Source of the DNA: Clostridiales bacterium
Lineage (GTDB): Bacteria > Bacillota > Clostridia > TANB77 > CAG-508
Direction: 5' to 3'
Assembly (NCBI GenBank): GCA_015056485.1
Contig: SVGD01000004.1
Span: 59,064-123,063, forward strand
Length of the DNA stretch: 64,000 nucleotides
Under the pieces are notes generated by a model. The model made no database searches. It saw nothing but the letters and a program-made list of their open reading frames with translations, and was not told the origin of the DNA. Shown here piece after piece: positions 18,701 to 28,906 of the stretch. Made by a program: the position numbers and the translations under genes. Positions within the stretch are counted from its first letter, which is position 1. Each line of letters opens with the position of its first letter.

Positions 18701-19323
18701 TGCTCACTTGATTTTTCAATTTCTTTTTTTAATTTTATAGATAATTTTTCAATATCTACTTCTTTTAATAAAGTTCTAATAGCTTCTGCACCCATTTTTG
18801 CAGTAAAAGAACCTTTTCCATATTTTTCTACAGCTTCATGGTATTCTTTCTCATTTAAAATTTGACATTTTGTTAATCCTGATGTTCCTTTATCAATTAC
18901 TATATATGATGCAAAGTAGATAACTTTTTCTAGACTTCTTGGTGAAATATCTAATAGAAGTGCTATTCTACTTGGTATACCTTTAAAATACCAAATGTGT
19001 GCTACTGGAGCAGCTAATTCAATATGCCCCATTCTTTCACGTCTAACTTTTGATTTTGTAACTTCAACACCACATCTATCACATATAATACCTTTATATC
19101 TTACTCTTTTATATTTTCCACAATGACATTCCCAGTCTTTTGTTGGTCCAAATATTTTTTCACAGAATAATCCATCTTTTTCTGGTTTTAAAGTTCTGTA
19201 ATTAATAGTTTCAGGTTTTTTTACTTCTCCCTTAGACCATTCTCTTACTTTTTCATCTGATGCTAGCCCTATTTTAATTTTATTAAAAATATCTAATTCA
19301 TCTTTAACTTCTTTGTTTTCCAT
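15739..19323 (-). CDS. rpoC: DNA-directed RNA polymerase subunit beta'
   Basis: This is the beta' subunit, about 1194 residues. The N-terminal zinc finger reads [20 protein letters not shown]. The catalytic Mg site is [12 protein letters not shown]. The bridge/trigger region contains [17 protein letters not shown], and a second zinc site has [16 protein letters not shown]. No large lineage insertion is evident. The ATG at 19353 has no ribosome binding site. The ATG at 19323 follows GAAGGAGG, though with a spacer of about 13 bases, so I place the start there. The gene lies 300 bases downstream of rpoB in the same direction. That spacer is unusually long and contains a decayed REP. Confidence 0.96.
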   Translation of the reverse strand: MENKEVKDELDIFNKIKIGLASDEKVREWSKGEVKKPETINYRTLKPEKDGLFCEKIFGPTKDWECHCGKYKRVRYKGIICDRCGVEVTKSKVRRERMGHIELAAPVAHIWYFKGIPSRIALLLDISPRSLEKVIYFASYIVIDKGTSGLTKCQILNEKEYHEAVEKYGKGSFTAKMGAEAIRTLLKEVDIEKLSIKLKKEIEKSSEQKKAKLVKRLDTVESFRNSENKPEWMIMNVVPVIPPELRPMVQLDGGRFATSDLNDLYRRVINRNNRLKRLLELGAPEIIVRNEKRMLQESVDALIDNGRRGRPVTGAGNRPLKSLSDMLKGKQGRFRQNLLGKRVDYSGRSVIVVGPELKIYQCGLPKEMAIELFKPFVMKELVERGLAHNIKNAKRMVEKLRPEVWDILEEVIQDHPVMLNRAPTLHRLGIQAFEPVLVEGRAIKLHPLVCTAFNADFDGDQMAVHVPLSPEAQAEARYLMLSVNNLLKPQDGKPVTVPTQDMILGSYYLTMETENEKGEGMYFKDEDEALLAYYNGDLGLHAKVKIRRTKQIGEEIKTKTIETTVGRIIYNAEIPQDLGFVDRTDPEKAFDLEIDFPVMKKNLGTIIAKCIDKHGLNVAAELLDYIKTLGFKYSTRGAITVSVADVAVPEAKKEILANSEKQVDEIGKQFKRGLITEDERYASIIKVWEKATSEVTDAMKDNFDDLNPIYMMAQSGARGNMNQLRQIAGMRGLMANTSGKAVEIPIKSCFREGLDVLEYFISSHGARKGLADTALRTADSGYLTRRLVDVSQDIIVRETDCGSTEGIEIEDIKDGNQIIEKLHERLVGRYALHDIIDPTTNEVIVDTNTLISSDIADKVIAAGITKVEVRSVLGCKCKHGVCAKCYGMGLATRKEVNIGEAVGIIAAQSIGEPGTQLTMRTFHTGGVAGGDITQGLPRVEELFEARKPKGLAVISEIDGTVKIQDVKKRKEITVTSKEDSKTYTISFGSKLKVKEGDEIKAGDPLTEGSINPNEILAIKGAEGVHRYLTAEVQKVYRNQGVDINDKHIEVIGRQMLKKVKVEDVGDTTLVAGSLMDVNEFNEENEKVKAEGKTAATGKRLLLGITKASLATDSFLSAASFQETTRVLTEAAIKGKKDELIGLKENVIIGKLIPAGTGMNAYRNIRISTEEEQKVEENAEVVNGPVEEETAEVTE

Positions 19324-19530
19324 AAAGGTCTTCTTTCCTCCTTCAAAATTCATATCGGTTATTGGATTTTATCATTTGGAGTTTGGTAAATTTTATCAAT
19401 TATTATTTTATTTTCCTAATTCTAAAAACCAACTACAATATTATAAAATCAAATATACATTGCTCGAACAATTCCATACTGAAATTTAATTTTATTTTAT
19501 TGTTATATTATTTAATTAGATTTTTATTAT

Positions 19531-19612
19531 GTAGGTCGCCATCGGATAGCCGTCCGAATGCAATGAGGTTACGGATATCACATTCCCTTTGGGTAAGGAC
19601 GACGACCCCTAT
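19531..19612. repeat. Degenerate GTAG REP pair between rpoB and rpoC
   Basis: GTAGGTCGCCATCGGATAGC near 19531 and GACGACGACCCCTAT near 19598-19612 resemble type C/D cores with mutations. A middle portion contains GCCGTCCGAATG. It is an old or mosaic copy. Confidence 0.55.
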
Positions 19613-19622
19613 ATCATTTTTA

Positions 19623-22600
19623 TTATTCTATAATGTCTTCATCATTTAAAAGATTGTCTGTTGCAAGGTCATTGTCAAAAATTTCCTTATCTAAAACTTC
19701 TGGCTCTTCAAGTAAATCTTCTTCATCAATATCATCTATATCATCAAGTAAATCATCGTCTTCTAGATTTTCTTCATTATACTCATCTTGTAACTCTTCT
19801 TCATTAACAATTTGTTCAGCTTCTAGTAACTTATTTGCTTCTTCAATATTTAAGTCTATTCCTTCATCTATATTTTCTTTAAGTTCTAGTTCTTCATCAT
19901 TATCAGAATATAGTCTTACGTCTAATCCTAAACTTTGTAATTCTTTTACTAAAACTTTGAAACTTTCTGGAACACCTGGTTCAGGAACATTTTCACCTTT
20001 TACTATTGCTTCGTATGTTTTTACTCTACCTACAACGTCGTCTGATTTTACTGTTAAAATTTCTTGTAATGTATATGCTGCTCCATATGCTTCTAGAGCC
20101 CAAACTTCCATCTCTCCAAAACGTTGTCCACCAAATTGTGCTTTACCTCCTAAAGGTTGTTGTGTTACTAAAGAGTATGGTCCTGTTGAACGAGCATGTA
20201 TTTTATCATCAACTAAGTGGTGAAGTTTTAACATATACATAACTCCAACTGTAATTGGTTTATCAAATGGTTCTCCTGTTCTTCCATCATAAAGTATTGT
20301 TTTTCCATCTTCTGATAATCCAGATTGTTTTAATAACTCAACTATATCTTCTTCTGAAGCTCCGTCAAATACTGGAGTTGCAACTTTCATATTTAATAAT
20401 TTTGCAGCCATTCCTAAGTGAACTTCTAAAACTTGACCTAAGTTCATACGAGAAGGTACACCTAATGGATTTAATACAACATCTACTGGTGTTCCATCTG
20501 GCATAAATGGCATATCTTCTACTGGTAATATTCTTGAAATAACACCTTTGTTACCATGACGTCCAGCCATTTTATCACCAACAGAAATTTTTCTTTTTTG
20601 AGCAATATATACTCTTATTACTTCATTTACTCCAGGGCCAAGTTCGTCTGAGTTATCTCTGTTATATTTTTTGATGTCAACTATTGTTCCTGCTTCACCA
20701 TGAGGTACTCTTAATGATGTATCACGAACTTCCCTTGCTTTTTCTCCAAATATTGCACGAAGTAATCTTTCTTCTGCAGTAAGTTCTGTTTCTCCTTTTG
20801 GAGTTACTTTACCTACTAATATATCTCCTGGTCTAACTTCTGCACCAATTCTGATAATTCCGTTTTCATCTAAGTCTTTTAAGTTTTCTTCACCTACGTT
20901 TGGAATATCTCTTGTTATTTCTTCTGCTCCTAATTTTGTATCACGACATTCACAATCGTATTCTTCAATGTGAATAGAAGTATAAACATCTTCTTTTACT
21001 AATCTTTCACTAAGTAATATAGCATCCTCGTAGTTATATCCTTCCCAAGTTGTGAATGCAATTATAACATTCTTTCCTAATGCCATTTCTCCATTTTGTG
21101 TAGAAGGTCCGTCAGCAATAACATCTCCAGCTTTTACTTTTTCACCTTTTACAACTATTGGATGTTGATTAATACATGTTCCACCATTTGTTCTTTTGAA
21201 TTTACGTAATTTATATGTATCAATTCCATTTTTTGTTTTTATAGTAATTTCGTCACCAGTTACTTTTTCTACTGTTCCTGCTTCTTTAGCTAAAACTGTT
21301 ATTCCAGAATCTTTTGCTGCTTTATATTCAATTCCTGTTCCTACTATTGGAGAATCTGTAATCATAAGTGGAACTGCTTGACGTTGCATGTTCGCACCCA
21401 TTAATGCACGGTTAGCATCATCATGTTCTAAGAAAGGAATCATTGCTGCACCAACTGAAACTAATTGTTTAGGTGAAACATCTACGTAATCTACTTGGCT
21501 AGCGTCAACTTCTGTTATTTCATCTAAGTATCTTACTCTTATTCTATTGTTTATAAATTTTCCGTCTTTATCCATTGGTTCTGTAGCTTGTGCAATGATG
21601 TATTCATCTTCTTCATCAGCTGTCATATATTGAACTTCATCTGTAACTTTTCCAGTTTCTTTATCGATTTTTCTATATGGAGTTTCAACAAATCCATATT
21701 CATTTATTATTGCAAATGTTGAAAGTGCTGATATAAGTCCAATGTTTGGTCCTTCAGGAGATTCTATTGGACATAATCTTCCATAGTGTGTATAGTGAAC
21801 GTCACGAACCTCGAATCCAGCTCTTTCTCTTGATAATCCTCCAGGTCCTAATGCTGAAATTCTTCTTTTATGTGTTAATTCTGATAATGGGTTTGTTTGG
21901 TCCATGAATTGTGATAATTGTGAACTTCCAAAGAATTCTCTAATTGCTGAAGTTATAGGTTTTGTGTTTATTAATGTTTGTGGTGTTATTACATCTAAGT
22001 CTTGAATTGTCATTCTTTCTCTAACAACTCTTTCTAATCTTGTTAAACCAATTCTAAATTGATTTTGTAATAACTCTCCAACACATCTGATACGTCTGTT
22101 TCCTAAATGGTCAATATCATCTACTCTTCCTAATCCATATTGTAAGTTTAATACATAGTTAATTGAAGAAATAATATCTTCTGTTATTATATTTTTTGGA
22201 ATTAATTCATCGATTCTTTCATCAATTACTTTTTCTAAATCTTTTTTGTCTGTATTTTCTAAAATATTTTTTAATACTTCATAATTAACAAGTTCTTTGA
22301 TTTCTAGTTTTTTTAGTTCTACAAATGCATTTATATCTACTGTTCCATTTCCAATTACTCTTACTTTTTTATCATCAATTTTTATATCTACAATGTTTAT
22401 TCCTGAATTTTGAATTGCATTAGCTTGTTCTTTTGAAATTACAGTATCTTTTTCTACTAAAATTTCTCCAGTTTCACTATCTAATATATCACTGTAAGCA
22501 ACTTGACCTGTAATTCTTGAAGATAAACTTAATTTTTTATTAAATTTATATCTTCCTACTTTAGCTAAATCATATCTTCTTGGGTCAAAGAATAGGTTGT

Positions 22601-23363
22601 TAAATAAACTTCTTGCAGCATCAACTGTTGGAAGTTCACCTGGTCTTAACTTTTTATAAATTTCAACGATTGCTTCATCACTAGTTTTTATAGTATCTTT
22701 AGCAATACTAGCTAATATTTTTTCATCTTCTCCAAATACTTCTATAATTTGTTCATCTGTAGCTAATCCTATTGCTCTTAAAAGTGCTGTTACTGGTATT
22801 TTTCTTGTTCTATCAATTCTTACATAGAATACATCGTTACTATCTGTTTCATATTCAAGCCATGCACCTCTGATTGGCATAACTGTTGCTTTATATAATT
22901 TTTTTCCTGTTTTATCATAATCTGATTCATAGTAGCAACCTGGAGATCTAACTAATTGGCTTACTACAACTCTTTCTGCACCATTAATAACGAAAGTTCC
23001 GCTATCTGTCATAAGAGGAAAATCACCTAAGTAAATTTCTTGCTCTTTGATTTCACCAGTTTCACGATTTATAAGTCTTACTTTAACGTGTAATCTAGTA
23101 GAATATGTAGCATCTCTTTCTTTTGCTTCTTCTAATGAATATTTAGTTGTATCCTCCATGTAATAATCGAAAAATTCAAGAATTAAATTTCCTGTGTAAT
23201 CAATGATTGGTGAAATATCTCTTAATACTTCTCCTAATCCTTCTTTTACAAACCAGTCATAAGAATCTTTTTGAACTTTAATAAGATTTGGAATATCTAC
23301 GAAATCTCCAATTTTCGCAAATGTTTTTCTTGTTGTCTTTTCATAATTTAAGTCTGTTAACAA
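19623..23363 (-). CDS. rpoB: DNA-directed RNA polymerase subunit beta
   Basis: This is the beta subunit, 1246 residues. The rifampicin region is intact ([20 protein letters not shown], then [10 protein letters not shown]). So are [20 protein letters not shown] and the C-terminal [20 protein letters not shown] segment. The last 100 residues are an acidic Asp/Glu-rich tail. The start is a TTG at 23363 behind GGGAG with a spacer of about ten bases, and no ATG competes. The gene has its own promoter 440 bases upstream and a structured leader. rplJ/rplL, the usual upstream neighbours, are not present in this window. Confidence 0.97.
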   Translation of the reverse strand: MLTDLNYEKTTRKTFAKIGDFVDIPNLIKVQKDSYDWFVKEGLGEVLRDISPIIDYTGNLILEFFDYYMEDTTKYSLEEAKERDATYSTRLHVKVRLINRETGEIKEQEIYLGDFPLMTDSGTFVINGAERVVVSQLVRSPGCYYESDYDKTGKKLYKATVMPIRGAWLEYETDSNDVFYVRIDRTRKIPVTALLRAIGLATDEQIIEVFGEDEKILASIAKDTIKTSDEAIVEIYKKLRPGELPTVDAARSLFNNLFFDPRRYDLAKVGRYKFNKKLSLSSRITGQVAYSDILDSETGEILVEKDTVISKEQANAIQNSGINIVDIKIDDKKVRVIGNGTVDINAFVELKKLEIKELVNYEVLKNILENTDKKDLEKVIDERIDELIPKNIITEDIISSINYVLNLQYGLGRVDDIDHLGNRRIRCVGELLQNQFRIGLTRLERVVRERMTIQDLDVITPQTLINTKPITSAIREFFGSSQLSQFMDQTNPLSELTHKRRISALGPGGLSRERAGFEVRDVHYTHYGRLCPIESPEGPNIGLISALSTFAIINEYGFVETPYRKIDKETGKVTDEVQYMTADEEDEYIIAQATEPMDKDGKFINNRIRVRYLDEITEVDASQVDYVDVSPKQLVSVGAAMIPFLEHDDANRALMGANMQRQAVPLMITDSPIVGTGIEYKAAKDSGITVLAKEAGTVEKVTGDEITIKTKNGIDTYKLRKFKRTNGGTCINQHPIVVKGEKVKAGDVIADGPSTQNGEMALGKNVIIAFTTWEGYNYEDAILLSERLVKEDVYTSIHIEEYDCECRDTKLGAEEITRDIPNVGEENLKDLDENGIIRIGAEVRPGDILVGKVTPKGETELTAEERLLRAIFGEKAREVRDTSLRVPHGEAGTIVDIKKYNRDNSDELGPGVNEVIRVYIAQKRKISVGDKMAGRHGNKGVISRILPVEDMPFMPDGTPVDVVLNPLGVPSRMNLGQVLEVHLGMAAKLLNMKVATPVFDGASEEDIVELLKQSGLSEDGKTILYDGRTGEPFDKPITVGVMYMLKLHHLVDDKIHARSTGPYSLVTQQPLGGKAQFGGQRFGEMEVWALEAYGAAYTLQEILTVKSDDVVGRVKTYEAIVKGENVPEPGVPESFKVLVKELQSLGLDVRLYSDNDEELELKENIDEGIDLNIEEANKLLEAEQIVNEEELQDEYNEENLEDDDLLDDIDDIDEEDLLEEPEVLDKEIFDNDLATDNLLNDEDIIE

Positions 23364-23384
23364 AATAAATCAACTCCCTTTTTT

Positions 23385-23457
23385 GGAAGTGGGATGTGAG
23401 ATGTGGGATGTGTGCTTTTTTAGCACTTCGCACTTCGCACTTCGCACTTCGCACCTC
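23385..23457. repeat. GAAGTGGGATGTG repeat family, copy 2, with a GCACTTC microsatellite
   Basis: GAAGTGGGATGTGAGATGTG faces a run of about five 7-base GCACTTC units (23425-23457). It is related to 12241-12337 and lies just upstream of the rpoB start inside the rpoB leader. Confidence 0.75.
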
Positions 23458-23636
23458 ATGATTTTTTGAGCAGATATATTTATAATAGAAATAAATTTCT
23501 ATCTTCTAATTAAACAAAGTCCCTCTCAAATATTAATGTATCATAATCCTCAAAACCGTACTGCCCTAAAACAATTTTGATTTTTACAACCTGGATTAAT
23601 ATTTAATTCCTCTTTATTTAATTTTTTTAGCAATAC

Positions 23637-23710
23637 AAAAAAGTGTAGGAGAAAATTATAACTTTTACTCTTTGGATACTCTTCAAACTATTGTATCCCT
23701 ACACTTTTTA
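23637..23710 (-). promoter_or_regulatory. Nested hairpin (possible attenuator) in the rpoB leader
   Basis: On the minus strand a 12-base outer stem (AAAAAGTGTAGG with CCTACACTTTTT) encloses an inner GGATAC/GTATCC stem and ends in a T-rich tract, like an intrinsic terminator. It lies about 90 bases after the putative start site. A second hairpin (arms at 23772-23780 and 23788-23796) lies right at the transcript start. Downstream is a 27-codon frame at 23550-23633 with a TTG start and no clear ribosome binding site. I see no other gene between 23364 and 24071. Confidence 0.5.
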
Positions 23711-23804
23711 TTATTTTTCAATTCTATATTACTATTATTTTTATTTTAACCACCCTTATGTTATAAGAGCTACATATTTCTATTGGCGAAATATGTGCTG
23801 TATA

Positions 23805-23834
23805 ATAATATCATACTTATATGTGGCTTGTCAA
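23805..23834 (-). promoter_or_regulatory. Sigma-A promoter of rpoBC
   Basis: Minus strand TTGACA (23829-23834), an 18-base spacer and TATTAT (23805-23810). It gives a leader of about 430 bases. Confidence 0.7.
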
Positions 23835-23895
23835 TGTTTTTTTAAAAATTGTTGTTAGGGTTTAGCATTATATTTTAAAATAAATTTAAATCATT

Positions 23896-23995
23896 GTAGG
23901 GGTCGCCGCCCTCGGCGACCCGAAAACAACAATTACAATCTTATTATATAAGTATTCCTACGAAGCACGGGTCGCCGAGGGCGGCGACCCCTACA
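23896..23995. repeat. GTAG REP pair, core type C, with a spacer of about 45 bases
   Basis: GTAGGGGTCGCCGCCCTCGG and the inverted CCGAGGGCGGCGACCCCTAC lie between the YkuD gene and the rpoB promoter. The arms are perfectly complementary. Confidence 0.92.
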
Positions 23996-24044
23996 TAAAA
24001 TAATAAAAATTAATAATATCTAATAAATATTTAATACTGAAGAT

Positions 24045-24069
24045 GGGGCGATTAAAATCGCCCCCTACA
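24045..24069. repeat. Single GTAG REP, core type F
   Basis: GGGGCGATTAAAATCGCCCC followed by CTACA, just past the YkuD stop; on the minus strand it begins GTAG. Confidence 0.8.
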
Positions 24070-24071
24070 GA

Positions 24072-24767
24072 TTAATCAATTAGCATAAATCCCATATGCT
24101 CCTGTAATTCTATGTCAATAGTTTTTCTTGAATATAGTCCGTTAGCTTTGCAATATTTTTGAACTGCCCTTTCAGTTTCTGCTCCGAACTTCCCATTTGG
24201 AGTTGCTAAAAAATATCCTAATTCCTTAAGTTTTTTTTGGATTTGCATTACATCTGAGCCATACATTCCAGATTTTAGATTTCTTAATCCTTTACCAAAT
24301 ACTCCATATACACCGTCAACTATTGTTACTTTTGTTCCTATTGGTACAACTTTATATAACTCCGCAACTTCATCATTATTCATTCTAATGCAACCATGAG
24401 AACTTGCCCATCCTACTGATTGTGGATTTAAAGTTCCATGTATTCCAAAATTGCCCCACGGAACATTTAGACCTAGCCAACTGCCTCCAAAACCTTCACC
24501 CCATTTTGCTTTTTTTGTTATCTTCCATGTCCCTATAGGCGAAGGCGTATTCCATTTCCCTCCTGAGCATGAATAATTTTTCACTAACCTTCCATTATCT
24601 AAAAGATATAACTTCGAACTTTCTACATCTACTAAAATAGAATATTCACTTTGTGCATAATTTGCTGTTTGAATATAGTCATTATTAATATATAAAACAA
24701 GGGCGGACACAGGGCCCGCCCCTATAACTAAAACAAATAAAATTATTATTACTTTTATTTTTTTCAT
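24072..24767 (-). CDS. L,D-transpeptidase (YkuD) with C-terminal peptidoglycan-binding domain
   Basis: This 231-residue secreted or membrane-anchored enzyme would make 3-3 cross-links in peptidoglycan or attach proteins to it. An N-terminal hydrophobic segment (4-27) is followed by the YkuD domain (about 43-150). The active-site block is IHGT...SSHGCIRM, with the catalytic Cys in SHGCIRM. A PG_binding_1 domain (about 163-225) contains GSDVMQIQKKLKELGYF. Residues 15-23 of the membrane segment are encoded by an in-frame REP copy (24701-24725). No ribosome binding site is visible upstream. It follows the prepilin-like gene by 27 bases and may be co-transcribed with hydCBA. Confidence 0.9.
   Translation of the reverse strand: MKKIKVIIILFVLVIGAGPVSALVLYINNDYIQTANYAQSEYSILVDVESSKLYLLDNGRLVKNYSCSGGKWNTPSPIGTWKITKKAKWGEGFGGSWLGLNVPWGNFGIHGTLNPQSVGWASSHGCIRMNNDEVAELYKVVPIGTKVTIVDGVYGVFGKGLRNLKSGMYGSDVMQIQKKLKELGYFLATPNGKFGAETERAVQKYCKANGLYSRKTIDIELQEHMGFMLID
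24701..24725. repeat. GTAG-type REP (core E) inside the YkuD coding sequence
   Basis: The minus strand reads ATAGGGGCGGGCCCTGTGTC then CGCCC. The GTAG has mutated to ATAG, and translation gives IGAGPVSAL in the signal/anchor helix. It shares its core with 42885-42910. Confidence 0.85.
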
Positions 24768-24794
24768 AATAAAATATATTCATTAAAATATAAT

Positions 24795-25157
24795 TTATTC
24801 TTGTACAGTTACATTTCCATATTCTTCAATAATATAATTATCACCTTTTACAGTAACAATATAACTATTTGTACTTTCATTTTTAACTATATTTGTACTA
24901 TTATCTATTTTTTTAAGTTTTTTTGTTAAAGCTTCTTCATTTATTTTACCATTTTTATTTTTAGATGTAAGTACCGCATGTATTATATCTTGATATACAC
25001 CAGCATCCTCCACACTTTCTTTTGCTTCTCCAGCTTTACCTATTATCCCACCTTCATTTAATGCTACTACAACTACTGTTCCCGCTAATATCGTCATTAC
25101 TCCAATAGTAATAACTAACGAAGTTAAAGTTATACCTTTATCTTTTTTTAATTTCAT
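24795..25157 (-). CDS. Prepilin-like protein with type III/IV pilin-type N-terminus
   Basis: This protein of about 120 residues starts MKLKKDKGITLTSLVITIGV, a basic leader, G, then a hydrophobic helix. It is the pseudopilin-type signal that a prepilin peptidase cuts after the glycine. The usual Glu at +5 is replaced by Ser. The remainder is a short polar domain ending in beta-like segments. I chose the ATG at 25157, ten bases after AAAGGAG. An upstream extension to 25280 would overlap hydA by 89 bases. Function is unknown; it may be a pseudopilin of a competence or secretion filament. It lies between hydA and the YkuD gene. Confidence 0.65.
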   Translation of the reverse strand: MKLKKDKGITLTSLVITIGVMTILAGTVVVVALNEGGIIGKAGEAKESVEDAGVYQDIIHAVLTSKNKNGKINEEALTKKLKKIDNSTNIVKNESTNSYIVTVKGDNYIIEEYGNVTVQE

Positions 25158-25191
25158 AATCTCCATTCTCCTTTGTGCAATTTTTATATTA

Positions 25192-26940
25192 TTATATACT
25201 ATATTTATCTCTTTCCCCATATGTTGTATGTAATAATTCATGTGCTTTATGACTTCCTGGTTTTTCAAGATATTCTTCATATAACCTTTTTATCACAGGA
25301 TTTTCATGTGACTTTCTTATTGTTTTCGCTTCATCTATAGAATATAAAGCTTTAGCTCTTAATGTTTTAACATCAACTTCAGATCTTATTTTTGAGCTTA
25401 CAATAGGTTGCCCTCCTCCATTCACACATCCACCTGGACACGCCATAATTTCTACAAATTGATAATCCGCTTTACCTTGTTTTATTTCTTCTAAAATTTT
25501 TCTAGCATTAGCTAATCCGTGTGCTACTGCAACTTTAACTTCTATTTCACCTATTTTTATTGCAGCTTTTTTTATTCCTTTTGTACCTCTTACATCTTCA
25601 AAGTAAAGTTTCTTTAATTCTTCACCTGTAATTGTTTCTACTGCTGTTCTTAATGCAGCTTCCATAACACCTCCAGTTGTACCGAATATAACTGCAGCTC
25701 CTGTTGCATCTCCCATTGGACTATCGAATTTTTCATCAGGTAAATTTACAAAATCTATATTTGCTTGTTTTATCATTCTAGCAAGTTCCCTAGTTGTAAG
25801 AACAGCATCTACATTATCTAATTCATTATTTTTAAGTTCTTCTCTGCTTCTTTCAAATTTCTTAGCTACACATGGCATAACTGATACAACAAAAATTTTC
25901 TTAGGATCAATTTTTTCTTTTTCTGCATAATATGATTTTAAAATTGCCCCAAACATTTCTTGAGGAGATTTACATGTTGATAAATGTCCTAATAATTCAG
26001 GATAATTCATCTCAATAAACTTTATCCATCCTGGACTGCATGAAGTAATCATTGGCAAAGTTTTATTTTGTGTAAATCTTTCTATAAATTCATTTGCCTC
26101 TTCCATAATTGTTAAATCTGCACCTGTATTCGTATCAAAAACTTTATCAAATCCAATTTTTCTTAATACCGCAACCATTTTACCTTCAACATTTGTTCCT
26201 ATTGGCATTCCAAATTCTTCACCTAAAGCAACTCTTACAGCTGGGGCTGTTTGAACTAAAACAACTGTATCTTTATCGTTTATTTTTCTCCAAACTAATT
26301 TTGTATCATCTTTTTCTTTTAATGCTCCTACTGGGCAAGCTTCTATACATTGTCCACAAAAAACACAATTTACATTGTTTAAGCTTTCATCATTTGTCGC
26401 CGCTATTCTTGACTCAAATCCCCTTCCAGCAACATCAATAGCACCTATATTTTGAACATTTTTACACGCAGCCACACATCTTTTACACATTATACATTTA
26501 CTTGTATCTCTTACAATAGAAGGTGATAAATCATCAATTTTTGCTTCAATTTTTTCTCCTTCAAATTCAATTTCTTGAATTCCAAATTGTCTTGCTAAAG
26601 TTTGTAATTCACAATTACCATTTCTTACACAAGTTAAACATTCTCTATTATGAGTTGATAAAATTAAATCTAAAATTACTCTTCTTGCTTCATTTATTTC
26701 AGGTGTATTAGTTCTTACAACCATATCTTCTTCTACTTTTGTAATACATGAAGGAACAAATCCTCTTCTTCCTTCAATTTCTACAATACACATTCTGCAG
26801 TCTCCAGCTGCATTTATTTCTTTCAAAAAACAAAGTGTTGGAATATCAATATTTGCTTCTCTTGCAGCAGCCAAGACAGATGTTCCTTCTTTTACTTCTA
26901 CTTCTTTCCCATCTATTGTTAATTTGATTGTTTCTGCCAT
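25192..26940 (-). CDS. hydA: [FeFe]-hydrogenase catalytic subunit (HydA, bifurcating type)
   Basis: This 582-residue protein produces or consumes H2. In order: an N-terminal [2Fe-2S] domain (CFLKEINAAGDCRMC), the His-ligated cluster segment (HNRECLTCVRNGNCELQ), two [4Fe-4S] clusters (CIMCKRCVAACKN and CVFCGQCIEACPVG), and the H-cluster domain. All three H-cluster signatures are intact: TSCSPGW, MPCVAKKFE and MACPGGCVNGGG. With hydB and hydC it forms the trimeric NAD(H)/ferredoxin-dependent enzyme of anaerobic fermenters. Bifurcation is inferred from subunit composition and cannot be proven from sequence. It follows hydB by 20 bases. Confidence 0.95.
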   Translation of the reverse strand: MAETIKLTIDGKEVEVKEGTSVLAAAREANIDIPTLCFLKEINAAGDCRMCIVEIEGRRGFVPSCITKVEEDMVVRTNTPEINEARRVILDLILSTHNRECLTCVRNGNCELQTLARQFGIQEIEFEGEKIEAKIDDLSPSIVRDTSKCIMCKRCVAACKNVQNIGAIDVAGRGFESRIAATNDESLNNVNCVFCGQCIEACPVGALKEKDDTKLVWRKINDKDTVVLVQTAPAVRVALGEEFGMPIGTNVEGKMVAVLRKIGFDKVFDTNTGADLTIMEEANEFIERFTQNKTLPMITSCSPGWIKFIEMNYPELLGHLSTCKSPQEMFGAILKSYYAEKEKIDPKKIFVVSVMPCVAKKFERSREELKNNELDNVDAVLTTRELARMIKQANIDFVNLPDEKFDSPMGDATGAAVIFGTTGGVMEAALRTAVETITGEELKKLYFEDVRGTKGIKKAAIKIGEIEVKVAVAHGLANARKILEEIKQGKADYQFVEIMACPGGCVNGGGQPIVSSKIRSEVDVKTLRAKALYSIDEAKTIRKSHENPVIKRLYEEYLEKPGSHKAHELLHTTYGERDKYSI

Positions 26941-26960
26941 TTATCATAACCTCCCTTATT

Positions 26961-28814
26961 TTAAATAGCACCAAAGTGGCATTTGCTAGCACATAATCCA
27001 CATTTAATACATTTTTCTGTATCTATAACATATCCATTTTCTCTATCTCCAGTTATTGCTCCCACTGGACAATTTTTAGCACATAGCCCACATCTTTTAC
27101 ATTTTTCAGAGTTAATCTCCATCTTAGCTAATGCTTTACATTCATTTGTTACACATTTTTTATCTTCAATATGAGCAACATATTCATCTCTAAAGTATTT
27201 TATTGTACTTAACACTGGATTTGGTGCTGTTTGACCAAGTCCACATACAGAAGCTTTTTTTATTGTTTCAGCTAAGGTTTCTAGTTTTTCAATATTACCT
27301 GTTTCGCCTTCACCCTCTGTTATTCTTTCTAGAATTTCAAGCATTCTTTTTGTACCAATTCTACATGGATTACATTTCCCACATGACTCATCTACTGTAA
27401 ATCCTAAATAGAATTTTGCAAGATTCACCATACATTTAGAATCATCCATAACAATTAATCCACCAGACCCCATCATAGAACCAATTTGCATTAATGATTC
27501 ATAATCTATTGGTGTATCTAAATGTTCTTCTGGTATACATCCTCCTGAAGGCCCTCCTGTTTGAGCTGCTTTAAATTTACGTCCTTCTGGAATTCCTCCA
27601 CCTATATCATAAACAATTTCTCTTAAAGTTGTTCCCATAGGTACTTCAACAAGCCCTACATTTACAACATTACCACCTAAAGCAAAAACTTTTGTACCTT
27701 TAGAATTTTCTGTTCCAATTGAATTATACCATTTTGCACCATTTAAAATTATTTTTGTTATATTTGCATATGTTTCAACATTATTTATTAGTGTTGGTTT
27801 TCCCCATAATCCTGAATTTGCTGGAAATGGTGGTTTTAATCTTGGTCTTCCACTTCGTCCTTCAATTGATTCTAAAAGTGCAGTCTCTTCTCCACATACG
27901 AATGCTCCTGCACCAAGTCTTATTTCCAAATCAAAACTAAATTCAGTTCCAAATATATTTTCTCCTAATATTCCATATTCCTTAGCTTGATCTATTGCTG
28001 TTTGAAATCTATGTACTGCAATTGGGTATTCAGCTCTTACATATATATATCCTTTATTTGCTCCTACTGCATATCCCGCAATCATCATAGCTTCTATTAT
28101 TGAATGTGGATCTCCTTCTAAAATACTTCTATCCATGAACGCTCCTGGGTCTCCCTCATCAGCATTACATACTACATATTTTTGTTTTCCTTCAGCAATT
28201 TTTGTAAAGAACCATTTTTTACCTGTAGAGAAACCTGCTCCACCTCTACCACGAAGTCCAGATTCTGTTATTTCATTTATTACGTCATCTTGACTCATTT
28301 CAAAAAGCACTTTTTCCAATGCTTTATATCCATCAAAAGCTATGTATTCATCAATATTTTCTGGGTCAATTATTCCACAGTTTTGAAGAGCAATTCTCTT
28401 TTGTTTTTTATAAAAAGTCAACTCATCTAATCTTTGAACAACTGAATTGTCAATATCTTTACAAAGAAGTCTTTCTACTATTTTTCCTTCAACAATATGT
28501 GTATTTATAATTTCTTCACAATCTTCTGGCCTTACCATTGCATAAAAAGTATCCTCTGGTCTTATTATAACTATTGGACCTTTAGCACAAAGTCCAAAAC
28601 ACCCCGTTTGTATAACTCTAACATTTTCAATATTCTTTTCACTCAAAATATTTCTAAAATTTTCTATGATTTTAGGTGATTTTGATGATGTACATCCTGT
28701 ACCATGACATACTAGTATATGTTTTTCTCTTGTATTCGCATTTAAATTAACACGTAAATCTAGTTCTTTTCTTTTTTCTTCTCTAATTTTTCTTATTTCT
28801 TCTAAAGACTTCAT
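26961..28814 (-). CDS. hydB: HydB, NuoF-like NADH/FMN subunit of the [FeFe]-hydrogenase
   Basis: This 617-residue protein would oxidise or reduce NAD(H) through FMN and pass electrons to iron-sulfur clusters. An N-terminal thioredoxin-like [2Fe-2S] domain (CHGTGC...TGCFGLC) is followed by the NADH/FMN core (LRGRGGAGFSTGKKW, CNADEGDPGAFMDR) and the N3-type cluster ESCGKCNPCRIGT. Two C-terminal [4Fe-4S] motifs (CKRCGLCAKNCPVG and CIKCGLCASKCHFG) close the protein. The ATG at 28814 follows GGGAGG. The ATG at 28847 has no such site. A REP pair sits in the 92-base gap after hydC. Confidence 0.95.
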   Translation of the reverse strand: MKSLEEIRKIREEKRKELDLRVNLNANTREKHILVCHGTGCTSSKSPKIIENFRNILSEKNIENVRVIQTGCFGLCAKGPIVIIRPEDTFYAMVRPEDCEEIINTHIVEGKIVERLLCKDIDNSVVQRLDELTFYKKQKRIALQNCGIIDPENIDEYIAFDGYKALEKVLFEMSQDDVINEITESGLRGRGGAGFSTGKKWFFTKIAEGKQKYVVCNADEGDPGAFMDRSILEGDPHSIIEAMMIAGYAVGANKGYIYVRAEYPIAVHRFQTAIDQAKEYGILGENIFGTEFSFDLEIRLGAGAFVCGEETALLESIEGRSGRPRLKPPFPANSGLWGKPTLINNVETYANITKIILNGAKWYNSIGTENSKGTKVFALGGNVVNVGLVEVPMGTTLREIVYDIGGGIPEGRKFKAAQTGGPSGGCIPEEHLDTPIDYESLMQIGSMMGSGGLIVMDDSKCMVNLAKFYLGFTVDESCGKCNPCRIGTKRMLEILERITEGEGETGNIEKLETLAETIKKASVCGLGQTAPNPVLSTIKYFRDEYVAHIEDKKCVTNECKALAKMEINSEKCKRCGLCAKNCPVGAITGDRENGYVIDTEKCIKCGLCASKCHFGAI

Positions 28815-28850
28815 TCCTTGCCTCCCCTGTTTATAATTATAATTCATTTT

Positions 28851-28900
28851 GTAGGGGTCGGTCTTGACCGACCCAGGTCAGGTCAAGACCTGCCCCTACA
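28851..28900. repeat. GTAG REP pair, core type B, between hydC and hydB
   Basis: GTAGGGGTCGGTCTTGACCG and the inverted CAGGTCAAGACCTGCCCCTA. It lies inside the hydCBA operon and may act as an mRNA processing or stability hairpin. Confidence 0.92.
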
Positions 28901-28906
28901 TGACCT

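Noticed and set aside
19633..20506. Ser- and Leu-rich plus-strand frames across rpoB
   Set aside because: Shadow frames produced by the AT-rich codon bias of rpoB, without ribosome binding sites or recognisable domains.
23550..23633. Leader peptide gene before rpoB
   Set aside because: The frame is only 27 codons with a TTG start and no convincing ribosome binding site, so it is mentioned but not called as a gene.
25158..25280. Longer start for the prepilin-like protein
   Set aside because: It would overlap hydA by 89 bases and bury the prepilin signal. The start at 25157 has a suitable ribosome binding site.
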